A stretch of DNA of 64,000 bases from JBFFZF01 sp050732695 (lineage in GTDB: Bacteria; Gemmatimonadota; Gemmatimonadetes; Longimicrobiales; RSA9): contig JBOHRL010000015.1 of assembly GCA_050732695.1 (NCBI GenBank), positions 1 to 64,000 on the forward strand. Direction: 5' to 3'. Each line of letters begins with the position of its first letter. The first letter of the stretch is position 1. A program made the translations under genes and the position numbers. This document shows positions 25,958-34,769 of the stretch, piece after piece. A model generated the notes under the pieces. The model searched no databases. It was not told where the DNA came from and saw only the letters and a program-made list of their open reading frames with translations.

Positions 25958-28456
25958 TCAGTTGCGACGCGTGGCTGTCTGGGCGATCGCCTGGTAATAC
26001 GTCCGGGCCTGTGCGACGTCGCGTTCCCATGCGGCGCGGTGTTCATCGTTCTGGAAACGGCCGCGGGTCGAGAGCCGCTCCCACATCGCCTCGACCATCG
26101 CGTCCAGGAAGCGGGCGTCGTCGGCGGAAGTGAAGGAGAGACCGTTTCGCGTGACGTATACGGCGCTGGTCTGCGCGAACGGGTAGTTGTCGCTGATGAA
26201 CGGGCTCGAGGGTCCGGTAGCGCGGGCAGCAATCCAAGCGGGACCATTCAGGAGAACGGTGGTCTCGATGCGGAACCGGTCGCGACGGTTGCGCACGTCG
26301 AAGGAATCGGCGACGAGGCCATTGACGATGATGTCAATGCGCTGGAGCGGCACGATGCTGGCCACGTCGAGACTCACCGCCAATGTGTCCAGGCCGTCGC
26401 GGGTGCGAGCGATCTCTTCGCCAGGCTCGTGGCCATCGACATCGAGGAAGAGGAGGGGGCCGTTGGTCGCGAACGTGCGGCCCTGACGGATCGCATCGAT
26501 CCATGTCTCGACAGACAGCGGACCGTCGAAGTGCGCGTAGGTGCGAGCCGTGCCGGGCGGTGCGTCGCGCCAGACATCGGCGAAGTTGTCGGAGCCGCCC
26601 GTGGCCGGCAGCCGGAACCCTGCATTGAGATAGCGATCATACATCAACGCGTTGCCCATCTCATCGTACGGGATGCACACGACGTCGTAGAAGTCGCCCT
26701 TGCCGAGCGCGAGATCCATGGCGATCTCCGAGCCGGCGCCCTGGGCGGGCCGCTCGACGGATCCGTTGTATGGGTGCATGAATCCGGCGATTCCCCCCTG
26801 TTCGTGCGCGGCATCGATATACGGGTGATTGCGCAGGTCAGAGGCGAAGTCCGTGCCCGCCGTGCCGCCGCTGAGGGGCAGCTTGAACTCGCTGATGCCG
26901 AGCATGCCAATGTGGCCATAGGAGCCGCGGAACTCCTGTCCATACTGAAGGAAGTGGGCGGGCGTCGAAAGCGGGTGTGGTGTCCCCGTCAGATCGGTGC
27001 GCCGGCCCATGGTGCGGGTGCCATCCATGTGAATGAGCGCATTTGTCACACGGAGGTCCTCGGCGAGGAGTTGTGCGAAGAAGCTCTCGTGGGTGAGTCC
27101 GAAGCGGCCCTGGTGCAGGTCGTGCGCGTGCGTTTCACCTGAGTACCAACCCATGGCGGGCGCATCGATCAGGCGCTCGAGGCGCAGCGTCAATTCAGCT
27201 GTGCGCCCCGCGCGCACATTGATTTCGCTGGTGGCGGGGCGGTACTCGAAGCCGCGCATCGCAGAGACCTGCACCACCCCTGCCGGGACCTGTACGTCGA
27301 ACTCGCCGTCGTCGTGAAAGTAATGCGTCTCCGTTGCCGAAATAACACGATGGAAACCGCCTGCTGGCGTGTAGGCGCGGCCATCGCTTGCAGTCAGGTA
27401 GATGCGGGCGGGAATCGTCGCGCCGTCCGGCCCGGTGACGCGAACGTGGAGCGTACCGAGCGGCCAGCGCTGGCGCAGCGAGCCGATCGGGATCTCGGAC
27501 CATTCGCCGAGCCCCGTAGCGACGACGGGCATCGTCATCAGCCGTGTCGGACCGCCTCGATTCGCAGTAAACGCGATGCGATCACCGCTCGGCTGAAAGA
27601 CCGGCGTGAATTCGTCGGTCCGGTCCTCGGTCAGCCGAACCGGCGTTCCGCCCGTGACGGGAATGACGACAATGTCGTTGCTGACAGCTGCATCAGACAC
27701 GAACACGATGCGCGTGCCGTCCGGACTCCACTGCGGCATTGCGCGATAGCTCGTTTCTTCGAGGTGAATGCGCTGCGGCTCGCCGCCAGCGGTGGGTGTC
27801 ACCCAGATACCACCATAACCCGGTTGTCCGCGCTCCGGCGACAGGTACGCGAGACGGGTACCGTCGGGCGAGAGGGCCGGCTGAATCTGGTGACCGGGCC
27901 CGCCGGCGACAGTCGTGATATTCGCCGAATCGATGTCGGCGTGAACGATATCGAAGTCACCGCCTCGTGCGGTCACGAAGTAGAGGCCACGGCCGTCGGC
28001 GGCCCATACCGGTTCAATATCGACGGCCTCGTGTGGTGCGATGCGACGGGACGCGCCACCGTTGGCATTGACGATCGCGATGTCGAGATTGGCGTCGCCC
28101 GCATCCATCGACATGGCGATGAACCGGCCGTCGGGACTCCACGCCGGCTCGAAGTGGTAAGGCGGTCCGGCGGTCAGGGCGATGGGATCGCCGCCCTCGG
28201 CCGGCATCTTCCAGATGTCGCCGCGCATCGAGAATGCGATCCAGCGCCCGTCCGGACTCCACGCCGGATCCATCGGTCCGGTCGAAACGGCGGGGAGCAG
28301 GTGCGCTTCGACACGGATCTGGTTTCCTCCGACGTCGGGGTAGCGCAGCGGGTTCTGCGCCCGGCCGGGGCCGGGTAACAGAGCGATAACGGCAACGCAG
28401 CCGGCCATCGTGAGGCCAACGCCCATCCAGTCCTCCGAATGCGCCTGTCCGGTCAT
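25958..28456 (-). CDS. TolB-like propeller fused to a CehA/McbA-type metallohydrolase
   Basis: 832 residues. An N-terminal signal or anchor (MGVGLTMAGCVAVIALLPGPGRAQ) is followed by WD40-like PD40 repeats (AWSPDGRWIAFSM, AWSPDGRFIAMSM, ALSPDGTRLAYLS, QWSPDGTRIVFVS). A carboxypeptidase-regulatory-like beta domain comes next (about residues 330-430), then a PHP-like CehA/McbA metallohydrolase domain with GWYSGETHAHDLHQGRFG (about residue 440), HPYNGSVE and GGSDNF. The ATG overlaps the stop of the Gfo/Idh/MocA gene as ATGA, fixing the start and indicating coupling. Founding members hydrolyse carbaryl or related esters/amides; the natural substrate here is unknown. Confidence 0.88.
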   Translation of the reverse strand: MTGQAHSEDWMGVGLTMAGCVAVIALLPGPGRAQNPLRYPDVGGNQIRVEAHLLPAVSTGPMDPAWSPDGRWIAFSMRGDIWKMPAEGGDPIALTAGPPYHFEPAWSPDGRFIAMSMDAGDANLDIAIVNANGGASRRIAPHEAVDIEPVWAADGRGLYFVTARGGDFDIVHADIDSANITTVAGGPGHQIQPALSPDGTRLAYLSPERGQPGYGGIWVTPTAGGEPQRIHLEETSYRAMPQWSPDGTRIVFVSDAAVSNDIVVIPVTGGTPVRLTEDRTDEFTPVFQPSGDRIAFTANRGGPTRLMTMPVVATGLGEWSEIPIGSLRQRWPLGTLHVRVTGPDGATIPARIYLTASDGRAYTPAGGFHRVISATETHYFHDDGEFDVQVPAGVVQVSAMRGFEYRPATSEINVRAGRTAELTLRLERLIDAPAMGWYSGETHAHDLHQGRFGLTHESFFAQLLAEDLRVTNALIHMDGTRTMGRRTDLTGTPHPLSTPAHFLQYGQEFRGSYGHIGMLGISEFKLPLSGGTAGTDFASDLRNHPYIDAAHEQGGIAGFMHPYNGSVERPAQGAGSEIAMDLALGKGDFYDVVCIPYDEMGNALMYDRYLNAGFRLPATGGSDNFADVWRDAPPGTARTYAHFDGPLSVETWIDAIRQGRTFATNGPLLFLDVDGHEPGEEIARTRDGLDTLAVSLDVASIVPLQRIDIIVNGLVADSFDVRNRRDRFRIETTVLLNGPAWIAARATGPSSPFISDNYPFAQTSAVYVTRNGLSFTSADDARFLDAMVEAMWERLSTRGRFQNDEHRAAWERDVAQARTYYQAIAQTATRRN

Positions 28457-29589
28457 CAAGCCAGTTCGACCCACGTACCCCGTTCGGCCGAGTCCTCGAT
28501 CGCGCCCAGGATGCGCTGGTTCCGCACGCCATCGACGAAGTCGGGACTCGGGTTGCGGCCGTCGGCGATTGCTTCGAGCAGATCGTAGACGGTGTGCGTG
28601 AACGTGTGCTCGTACCCGATGATGTGACCCGGCGGCCACCAGTGGCTGGCCCACGGGTGATCCGGTTGTGTAACGTTGATCGTGCGAAAGCCCTGCACTG
28701 TCGCAGGATCATCGCGGAAGAAGACGTCCAGTTCGTTCATGCGCTCGAGATCGAACGCGATCGAGCCGTTGCTGCCATTGATCTCGAAGCGGTTGAAGTT
28801 GCGCCGGCCGGGCGCCATGCGAGTGGCCTCGATCGAACCGATGGCGCCGTTCTCGAACCGGACGAGCGAGAGAGCCGCGTCATCGACCGTTACCTTCGCT
28901 CGCCTCGACGGGTCATCGGGCAGTGGACGTTCACGGACGAACGTCTCGAGCATACCGGCGACCCGCGTGATTTCTCCAACGAGATAGCGGGCCAGGTCGA
29001 TCGAGTGGGAAGCGATGTCGCCGAGCGCGCCGGAACCGGCCTTCTCGCGTTGCAGCCTCCACACGCGAGGGAACTCGGGATCGACGATCCAGTCCTGGAG
29101 GTACGTGCCGCGGTAGTGCCGGATCTCGCCGATCCGGCCTGCTTCAATGAGCTGCTTTGCGAATGTAACAGCGGGTGCACGGCGGTAGTTGTGACAGATC
29201 ATGTGTGCGATGCCGTGCTTCTCGACGGCGGCCAGCATCCGCTCGGCTTCCTCGATCGTGTTGGCGAGGGGTTTCTCGCAGAACACGGCCTTGCCGGCCT
29301 GTGCGGCGGCCATCGCGATCTCGGCGTGGCTGTCGCCGGGCGTGCAGATGTCGACGAGGTCGATGTCCGGCCGCGTGACGACTTCGTGCCAGTCCGTCGC
29401 GGCTTCGTCCCAGCCGTACTGGCGGGCCGCCGCCTCTGCGCCAGCGAGGTTGCGCCCGCACACGACTTTCATGCGTGGTTCGAGGCGGGGCGAGAAGAAA
29501 GCACGCACCTGGCGGTACGCGTTCGAGTGCGCCTTGCCCATGAACGCGTAACCGATCATGGCGATGTTGAAGGAAGCCACGCGCGTCAC
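28456..29589 (-). CDS. Gfo/Idh/MocA-family oxidoreductase
   Basis: 377 residues, cytosolic, NAD(P)-dependent sugar dehydrogenase type. The N-terminal Rossmann motif is FNIAMIGYAFMGKAHSNAY, then DLVDICTPGDSHAEIAMAAAQAGKAVFCEKPLANT with the family EKP motif, and a C-terminal alpha/beta domain (GSGALGDIASHSIDLARYLVGE, where the G-D-x-x-x-H pattern holds the catalytic His). The GTG start lies 3 nt after the stop of the gluconate-dehydrogenase-like gene, and the stop overlaps the next start (ATGA). Likely substrates are inositols or oxidised hexoses; the operon supports an oxidative sugar pathway but not a particular sugar. Confidence 0.92.
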   Translation of the reverse strand: MTRVASFNIAMIGYAFMGKAHSNAYRQVRAFFSPRLEPRMKVVCGRNLAGAEAAARQYGWDEAATDWHEVVTRPDIDLVDICTPGDSHAEIAMAAAQAGKAVFCEKPLANTIEEAERMLAAVEKHGIAHMICHNYRRAPAVTFAKQLIEAGRIGEIRHYRGTYLQDWIVDPEFPRVWRLQREKAGSGALGDIASHSIDLARYLVGEITRVAGMLETFVRERPLPDDPSRRAKVTVDDAALSLVRFENGAIGSIEATRMAPGRRNFNRFEINGSNGSIAFDLERMNELDVFFRDDPATVQGFRTINVTQPDHPWASHWWPPGHIIGYEHTFTHTVYDLLEAIADGRNPSPDFVDGVRNQRILGAIEDSAERGTWVELA

Positions 29590-29592
29590 CGC

Positions 29593-30207
29593 TCAGTCGT
29601 TGTAACGGACACCGAGCTTCGCCAGCGCGGCAGGCGGGCAGCCGGTCCACTCGGCGACGTACGTATTGCCCGTGTATTGCAGGTCATCGATGCCGGTCGG
29701 ACTCGACCAGAACCCGGATGCCGTCAGGTCACGGAAGCTGTTGAAGAACGCGACGCCATGCGAGTGTTCGGGTCTTGCGCGGGCTGGCCACGCAATGGCG
29801 TCGAGCACCTGCCTTCGTTCCGCATCGGAGCAGTCGACGAACGTCTTCTCGAACCGCTCGTGACATTCCGTATCGAGCCAGCGCAGCCCGCCGCGCATCG
29901 CCGTTTGTCGATTCGCCTGATCGCTCACAACGAAGTCCATGAACTCCGGGACTCCCGCGTCTGTCGCGCTGCCCGACCGGCCGTCCGCCGGGATGATCAT
30001 GTCCACGAGGACCCGCACCATCGCCCACTCGTGTTCGTTGAAGAAGAGCCGCTGATACGGCTGCTCCTCCGTTGCAGCCCGGTGCGCCGTCAGCGCAACG
30101 CGGCGCGCCTGATCCGCCTCTGACGGCGAGAGCACGAACGCCGAAGAAAGCGGCAACGCGGCCGCGATCTTGAGGGCGGTCCGGCGATCGATCGGTTGTG
30201 TGGACAT
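29593..30207 (-). CDS. Gluconate 2-dehydrogenase subunit 3-like protein with Tat signal
   Basis: 204 residues. Twin-arginine signal IDRRTALKIAAALPLSSAFVLSP at the N-terminus, then the subunit-3 domain: FFNEHEWAMVRVLVDMIIPADGRSGSATDAGVPEFMDFVV and GLRWLDTECHERF. This small subunit is exported through the Tat pathway and accompanies the FAD-containing GMC subunit of membrane-bound gluconate or related polyol dehydrogenases; that GMC gene lies two genes upstream in the same direction. AGGA precedes the ATG at 30207. The open frame runs further upstream only through the repeat element, which is not believed to be coding here. Confidence 0.88.
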   Translation of the reverse strand: MSTQPIDRRTALKIAAALPLSSAFVLSPSEADQARRVALTAHRAATEEQPYQRLFFNEHEWAMVRVLVDMIIPADGRSGSATDAGVPEFMDFVVSDQANRQTAMRGGLRWLDTECHERFEKTFVDCSDAERRQVLDAIAWPARARPEHSHGVAFFNSFRDLTASGFWSSPTGIDDLQYTGNTYVAEWTGCPPAALAKLGVRYND

Positions 30208-30231
30208 GGTGACCATCCTGTGTGGAGATAA

Positions 30232-30326
30232 CGTTTCTGGGGCTGGTTTCTGGGGCTGGTTTCTGGTTGAACGACGGGAACGGATCCATTGACAGTCTAG
30301 AAACCAGCCCCAGAGACCAGCCCAGG
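30232..30326. repeat. Inverted-repeat element, copy 1 (13-bp unit)
   Basis: Left arm 30232-30266 is two and a half copies of a 13-bp unit GTTTCTGGGGCTG. The right arm 30298-30326 is a slightly diverged inverted copy. The arms are about 30 nt apart and would form a long stem in RNA or single-stranded DNA. The right arm lies inside the end of the choice-of-anchor B gene and encodes its last residues. Confidence 0.9.
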
Positions 30327-32723
30327 AAAGCTTTGCTGACTTACTGGCCGCACCGCCCTGTACCTCACCAGAAAGAGTCCCTGTTCGATGCTTGATACGG
30401 CAATCACACCGCTCTGGAAGAACGGGTAGTTGCTCCATGCGCCGCTGAACGCGGGCGCATTGTCGCCTACCGGGTTCGTGTCGAGAAACCCGACTTCCTT
30501 CGGGTTCTCGCGGTCGGTGATGTCAAGGATGCGCAGACCGCTAGCGTAGTTGGCCTGGTACATCAGGTCGCCCTTGATGTACAGGTTGTGGTCGATCGCT
30601 TCGCTCTCGCCGAGGTGCTCTTTCACGAGGACCGGATCGTCGAGATCGGACAGATCCCAGACCAGGGTTCGCGTGCGCGGCACGACGCCGCTCATCTCAT
30701 CGCCTTCATCGTTCACATAGAAGTAGCGCTGATCCTCGGTGAGCCAGCCCTGATGCGTGTACTGCACGTTCGGGTACGATGCGCGGCTGATCGCGATGGG
30801 GTTCTGCTTGTCGGTCACGTCGGCGATCGAGATGGCCGTCTCGTTCGAGCCGATGCAGATCTCGCGTGCCTGATAATCGGGGTCGGGACCGTGGTACATC
30901 ACGCACTGCGCATCGTGCGAATAACCGGTTCCGGCGCTGCCCGTCTGCGGGTCGGCGAAACAGCCGGCGAAGGCCGGCTTCTTCGGGTCGCGGATGTCGA
31001 TCATGTGCAGGCCGCCGCCGCAGGTTTCGCCACCGCCGCTGCTGCCGACCGGGTAGGCGAACCCGGTTTCCTCGTTGATCACGATGTTGTGTGCACTGGC
31101 AATGAAGTGGTACGTCGTATCGGGTGTAAACGTGATGGGCGTGCCGTTGAACGCGCGCAGTTTCGCGAGGTCGAAGACCTGCATGCCATGTTCGCCCGCG
31201 TTGTCGGATACGATGTAGGCGTGATCCATGAAGACCTTGATGTCACGCCACGCGCTTGCGGGCGAGCCCTCGGTGCGGAGCAGTTGGCCGACGTACGCCG
31301 GGTTGACGGGATCGCTGATGTCGACGAACGCCGTGCCCTCCGTCCTGCCAACCAGCGCGTACTCCTTGCCGCTCGTTGAATCGGTCCAACCCCAGATGTC
31401 GTTCAGTTGCACGCCACGTCCGCCGCCAATTGCGCTGATGGGCAGGAACGCGAGCAGCTCGACGGTCCCGCCGCACGAGAACTGGCCGGCGGTGCTGTCG
31501 GTGCAGGCCGTGACGCTGCCGACCATGGGGTCGAGGCCGATCAACTCACTGAACACGGTGGCTGCGACAGACCACCGGTTCGCACTCGCCTCGAAGATCA
31601 TTGCCTTGCCGGCACCGAAGTCTGCGCCAACCAGCCCGATCGCGGCGATACCGCCGCGAACGGCGAGTGCACCGCCGAACAGGTCGTCAGGCGCGATCGA
31701 GTCGGGCGCAATCGCTGGCCGTGCCGTCCATGTCGAGCCGCTGCGGTCGAAGATGTAAACGGAGCCGCGTCCCTCATTCGCGATGGGTGCCCCGATCCAG
31801 AGCGCATCGCCATCGAGTGCGATGGACGCGCCAAACCCCCGCGTCGCATCCGGTGGCGTGACCGTGCCGGAGTGCGTCCACGCGCCATCGCTCGCTCGCG
31901 CAAAGACATGCACCGCTCCCGTGCCGGCGTTGCCCGCCACCTCGGTCACGAACGCCTGACCGTTGGCGAGTGCGATCGGGCGCTCGAGCCCGCCGCCCGC
32001 CTGGCCGGGCACCGGGAGTTGACCCGTCGCGGTCCATGTCTGGCCATCCCAGCGGAACGCCGAAACCGCACCACCGGAGCTTGCGATCAAGGCATCGTCC
32101 CCATTCGCGCGAATCACGGTCCCGAAGAAGTTCTGGCTTCCCGGCGCGCTGGTGGACGGGATCTCACCCGCGTGCGTCCACGATCCGTCCGTACCACGCT
32201 GGTACGCGTGCACGACGCCCGCCTGGTTCGTTGCCGGCGCGCCCACGAGAATGCGATCGCCCGAGAGCGCAACCGCCATCCCGAAGACGGTCACACCGCT
32301 CGGATTCTCTGGCGCGAGCCTCGCCCTTTCCTGCCACTCGCCGCTCGCGTCGCGCTCGAACACGTACGCTGCGCCGTGCGGCTCCCGCATCGCACCTACG
32401 ACCATCCGTGCGCCATCGATGGCGATGCTCGAACCAAACCCGTCGCCTGCCTTGCCGTCCGTTGCCTGCAAGCGCGCATGCTCCGCCCAGACACCGTTCG
32501 CCTTGCGATAGATGTAGACGTAACCCGGTGAAAGCGAATTCTGCGATTCGCCGACGAAGACCTCGTTCTCGCCGACTGCGACCGCAGCACCGTACCCGCC
32601 ACGCGCGAGTGCGCCCGGTGTCTCGCCGGTACCGTGGCCTTTCGCGGACGCAGGCGCCAAGAGAACCGCGACCGCCGTGAGTGCGATCGAGAACGTCAAG
32701 GATGTCAAACGGCTGCTTGTCAT
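30297..32723 (-). CDS. Choice-of-anchor B family protein (FG-GAP plus LVIVD propellers)
   Basis: 808 residues with a signal peptide (TFSIALTAVAVLLAPASAKG). The N-terminal ~360 residues are FG-GAP-type blades (GFGSSIAIDGARMVVGA, VFGMAVALSGDRILVGAPA, GFGASIALDGDALWIGAPI). The C-terminal half is the choice-of-anchor B propeller with LVIVD blades (GTAFVDISDPVNPAYVGQL, LHMIDIRDPKKPAFAGCF, RILDITDRENPKEVGFLDT). Relatives end near GLFLV; here a tail ending FPGLVSGAGF is encoded by the right arm of the repeat element, suggesting that an insertion replaced the original stop. It sits inside the oxidoreductase cluster. Probably surface-exposed. Confidence 0.9.
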   Translation of the reverse strand: MTSSRLTSLTFSIALTAVAVLLAPASAKGHGTGETPGALARGGYGAAVAVGENEVFVGESQNSLSPGYVYIYRKANGVWAEHARLQATDGKAGDGFGSSIAIDGARMVVGAMREPHGAAYVFERDASGEWQERARLAPENPSGVTVFGMAVALSGDRILVGAPATNQAGVVHAYQRGTDGSWTHAGEIPSTSAPGSQNFFGTVIRANGDDALIASSGGAVSAFRWDGQTWTATGQLPVPGQAGGGLERPIALANGQAFVTEVAGNAGTGAVHVFARASDGAWTHSGTVTPPDATRGFGASIALDGDALWIGAPIANEGRGSVYIFDRSGSTWTARPAIAPDSIAPDDLFGGALAVRGGIAAIGLVGADFGAGKAMIFEASANRWSVAATVFSELIGLDPMVGSVTACTDSTAGQFSCGGTVELLAFLPISAIGGGRGVQLNDIWGWTDSTSGKEYALVGRTEGTAFVDISDPVNPAYVGQLLRTEGSPASAWRDIKVFMDHAYIVSDNAGEHGMQVFDLAKLRAFNGTPITFTPDTTYHFIASAHNIVINEETGFAYPVGSSGGGETCGGGLHMIDIRDPKKPAFAGCFADPQTGSAGTGYSHDAQCVMYHGPDPDYQAREICIGSNETAISIADVTDKQNPIAISRASYPNVQYTHQGWLTEDQRYFYVNDEGDEMSGVVPRTRTLVWDLSDLDDPVLVKEHLGESEAIDHNLYIKGDLMYQANYASGLRILDITDRENPKEVGFLDTNPVGDNAPAFSGAWSNYPFFQSGVIAVSSIEQGLFLVRYRAVRPVSQQSFPGLVSGAGF

Positions 32724-32743
32724 GAGGATCCCATTGTTGTCAA

Positions 32744-32882
32744 CGTTTCTGGGGCTGGTTTCTGGGGCTGGTTTCTGAACGACGAACAGAATTGGCGCAT
32801 GGCCGGTCCCCGAATCGCGCCGGGGAACGGCGGCCGGACGTATCCGCGTGCCAGATACGACCAGAAACCAGCCCCAGAAACG
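32744..32882. repeat. Inverted-repeat element, copy 2 (22-bp perfect arms)
   Basis: A perfect 22-bp inverted repeat: left arm 32744-32765, right arm 32861-32882, 95 nt apart. The left arm continues for another 12 nt with the same 13-bp unit GTTTCTGGGGCTG. The element fills most of the 177-nt gap between the GMC oxidoreductase stop and the choice-of-anchor B start. Copies 1 and 2 flank that gene in the same orientation. Confidence 0.92.
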
Positions 32883-32900
32883 AGTTCCGGAACGAGTTCA

Positions 32901-34598
32901 TCACCTGATTTCTCGCCCTGTCATCATGTCCGCGATGTGTTCTGACGCCCGCATCGACAGGGCAAGGATCGTCCACGTGGGGTTCTTGTCCGATTGTGTG
33001 ACGAACGGGCCGCCGTCGGTGATGAAGAGATTGGGCACGTCGTGCGTCTGGCACCACTGGTTGACGACCGAGTTCGAGGGATCCGCGCCCATGCGCGTGG
33101 TGCCGAGTTCGTGGATGATCTCGCCGCCCTGCGAGATGCCGTAGCCGCGCTCACGGCCGGGCATCGTGTCCCACGCCGTGCCGCCGAGATCATCGATGAT
33201 GGCCCGGAACGTCTCCTGCATGTGCTTGACCTGGTTGTACTCGTAGTCACTCCACTGCCAGTGGAAGCGGAGCACGGGGATGCCCCAGCGGTCGACCGCA
33301 TTCGGATCGATTTCGCAGTAGCAGTTCTCGTTCGAGACCATCTCGCCGCGGCCGGAGAAGCCGAGCGTACACCCGTAGTATCTGCGATAATCGTTCTTGA
33401 GCTGTTCGCCGTAGCCGCCGCCGCCCGGATAATTCTGGATGCCGCCGAGGATGCCATTGGCGGGGATGCCGCGGCCGCCGCCGAATTCGACGTGATAGCC
33501 GCGCGGGAAATCGAGCTTCGAGTTGTCGAGCCACCACGGCATGTAGAGGTGCATGCCGCCCACGCCATCCTCGTTGTGGGGCACGCTGTCGAACATGTTC
33601 GGGAAGTAGCCGCCAACCCAGCCACCGGTCGTGTCGTTCAGGTGTCGGCCTACGGCGCCGCTGGAGTTCGCGAGTCCGTCCGGGAATCGAGTAGACCTCG
33701 AATTGAGCAGGAGGCGCGCTGTTTCGCAGGCGCTCGCAGCGAGTACGACGATGCGCGCGCGCACGTGTTCATCGGCCCCCGACTCCTTGTCGATGTATGC
33801 GACACCGCTGACGCGGCCGTCCGTTCCAACCGTCACTTCCCTCGCCATGGCGCCGGCGCGAATCTCCAGACGGCCGGTCGCCTGAGCAGGAAACAACAGC
33901 ACGTTCGGCGACGTGAAATTCGAGTTCGTCGCGCAGCCGCGATTGCACTGTCCGCAGTAGTGGCACGCGGCACGGCCGTTGTGCTGGCGAGTCAGGATCG
34001 AGAGCCGGGATGGAATGCACGTGATGCCGAGCCGGTCACAGGCCTGCTTGACCCACAGTTCGTGACAGCGCGGGCGAGGCGGTGGCAGGAAGATGCCGTC
34101 GGGCTCGTTCGGCAGGTTCTCGACGCTGCCGAAGATCCCGATGAGCTGGTCGACGCGGTCGTAGTACGGTTTCAGATCGTCGTACGTGATGGGCCAGTTG
34201 GGCGAGAGGCCGTCGAGATCGCCGCGGCGGAAATCATCGGGTCCGAAGCGGAGCGAGATCCTGCCCCAATGATTCGTCCGGCCGCCCAGCATCCGGCAGC
34301 GGAACCAGCGGAAGTTCTCGCCCGGTGCGGTGGTGTACGGCTCGCCGTCGAGAGACCAGCCGCCGAGGCCGGCGTCGAACTCGCCGAAATGACGCTCGGG
34401 CGTGGACGCTCCTCGCCGTGGCGTCTCGTACGGCCACTTCAGCATGGCCGAGTCCTTCGTGTTGTCCCACCATGGGCCGGCCTCGAGCATGCAGACGCGC
34501 GCGCCCGCGCCCGTCAGAACGTGCGCGGCCATGCCACCGCCCGCGCCCGAGCCGACGATGCAGACGTCGTATTCCTGTTGGCCGCGTAGATGGCGCAT
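32901..34598 (-). CDS. GMC-family oxidoreductase (FAD subunit, gluconate/polyol dehydrogenase-like)
   Basis: 565 residues, no signal peptide of its own (probably exported with its Tat partner). FAD-binding Rossmann motif YDVCIVGSGAGGGMAAHVL near residues 10-28, CMLEAGPWW, the GMC signature region GGRTNHWGRISLRF, a cysteine-rich loop ACHYCGQCNRGCATNS and the C-terminal active-site block GGEIIHELGTTRMGADPSNSVVN followed by NLFITDGGPFVTQSDKNPTWTILALSMRASEHIAD. The ATG at 34598 has CAGG upstream, with the flavin motif starting directly after it. It is first in a minus-strand cluster with subunit 3, a Gfo/Idh/MocA enzyme and a CehA-type hydrolase. Confidence 0.92.
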   Translation of the reverse strand: MRHLRGQQEYDVCIVGSGAGGGMAAHVLTGAGARVCMLEAGPWWDNTKDSAMLKWPYETPRRGASTPERHFGEFDAGLGGWSLDGEPYTTAPGENFRWFRCRMLGGRTNHWGRISLRFGPDDFRRGDLDGLSPNWPITYDDLKPYYDRVDQLIGIFGSVENLPNEPDGIFLPPPRPRCHELWVKQACDRLGITCIPSRLSILTRQHNGRAACHYCGQCNRGCATNSNFTSPNVLLFPAQATGRLEIRAGAMAREVTVGTDGRVSGVAYIDKESGADEHVRARIVVLAASACETARLLLNSRSTRFPDGLANSSGAVGRHLNDTTGGWVGGYFPNMFDSVPHNEDGVGGMHLYMPWWLDNSKLDFPRGYHVEFGGGRGIPANGILGGIQNYPGGGGYGEQLKNDYRRYYGCTLGFSGRGEMVSNENCYCEIDPNAVDRWGIPVLRFHWQWSDYEYNQVKHMQETFRAIIDDLGGTAWDTMPGRERGYGISQGGEIIHELGTTRMGADPSNSVVNQWCQTHDVPNLFITDGGPFVTQSDKNPTWTILALSMRASEHIADMMTGREIR

Positions 34599-34769
34599 CG
34601 ACCTGTCCTGTCCGGTGGCGTCCCGTTGCAAGATAGAGCGGCGCGGCAGGGTCGGGCAACCGGCGTTCGGTTGCACCAGCATCGACGACAAACCTAACTT
34701 CGATTGCGATCATGCTTTTCGACTTCGGCTTCACCTTCGACATCGACCCGGCACGCAGGAAGGGATCTC

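Noticed and set aside
30232..30323. CRISPR array from regularly repeated GGTTTCTGGGGCTG
   Set aside because: Direct head-to-tail repeats without spacers and only two to three copies; no cas genes.
33000..34589. 531-codon plus-strand open frame opposite the GMC oxidoreductase
   Set aside because: Shadow of the GMC gene, which has complete flavin and active-site motifs.
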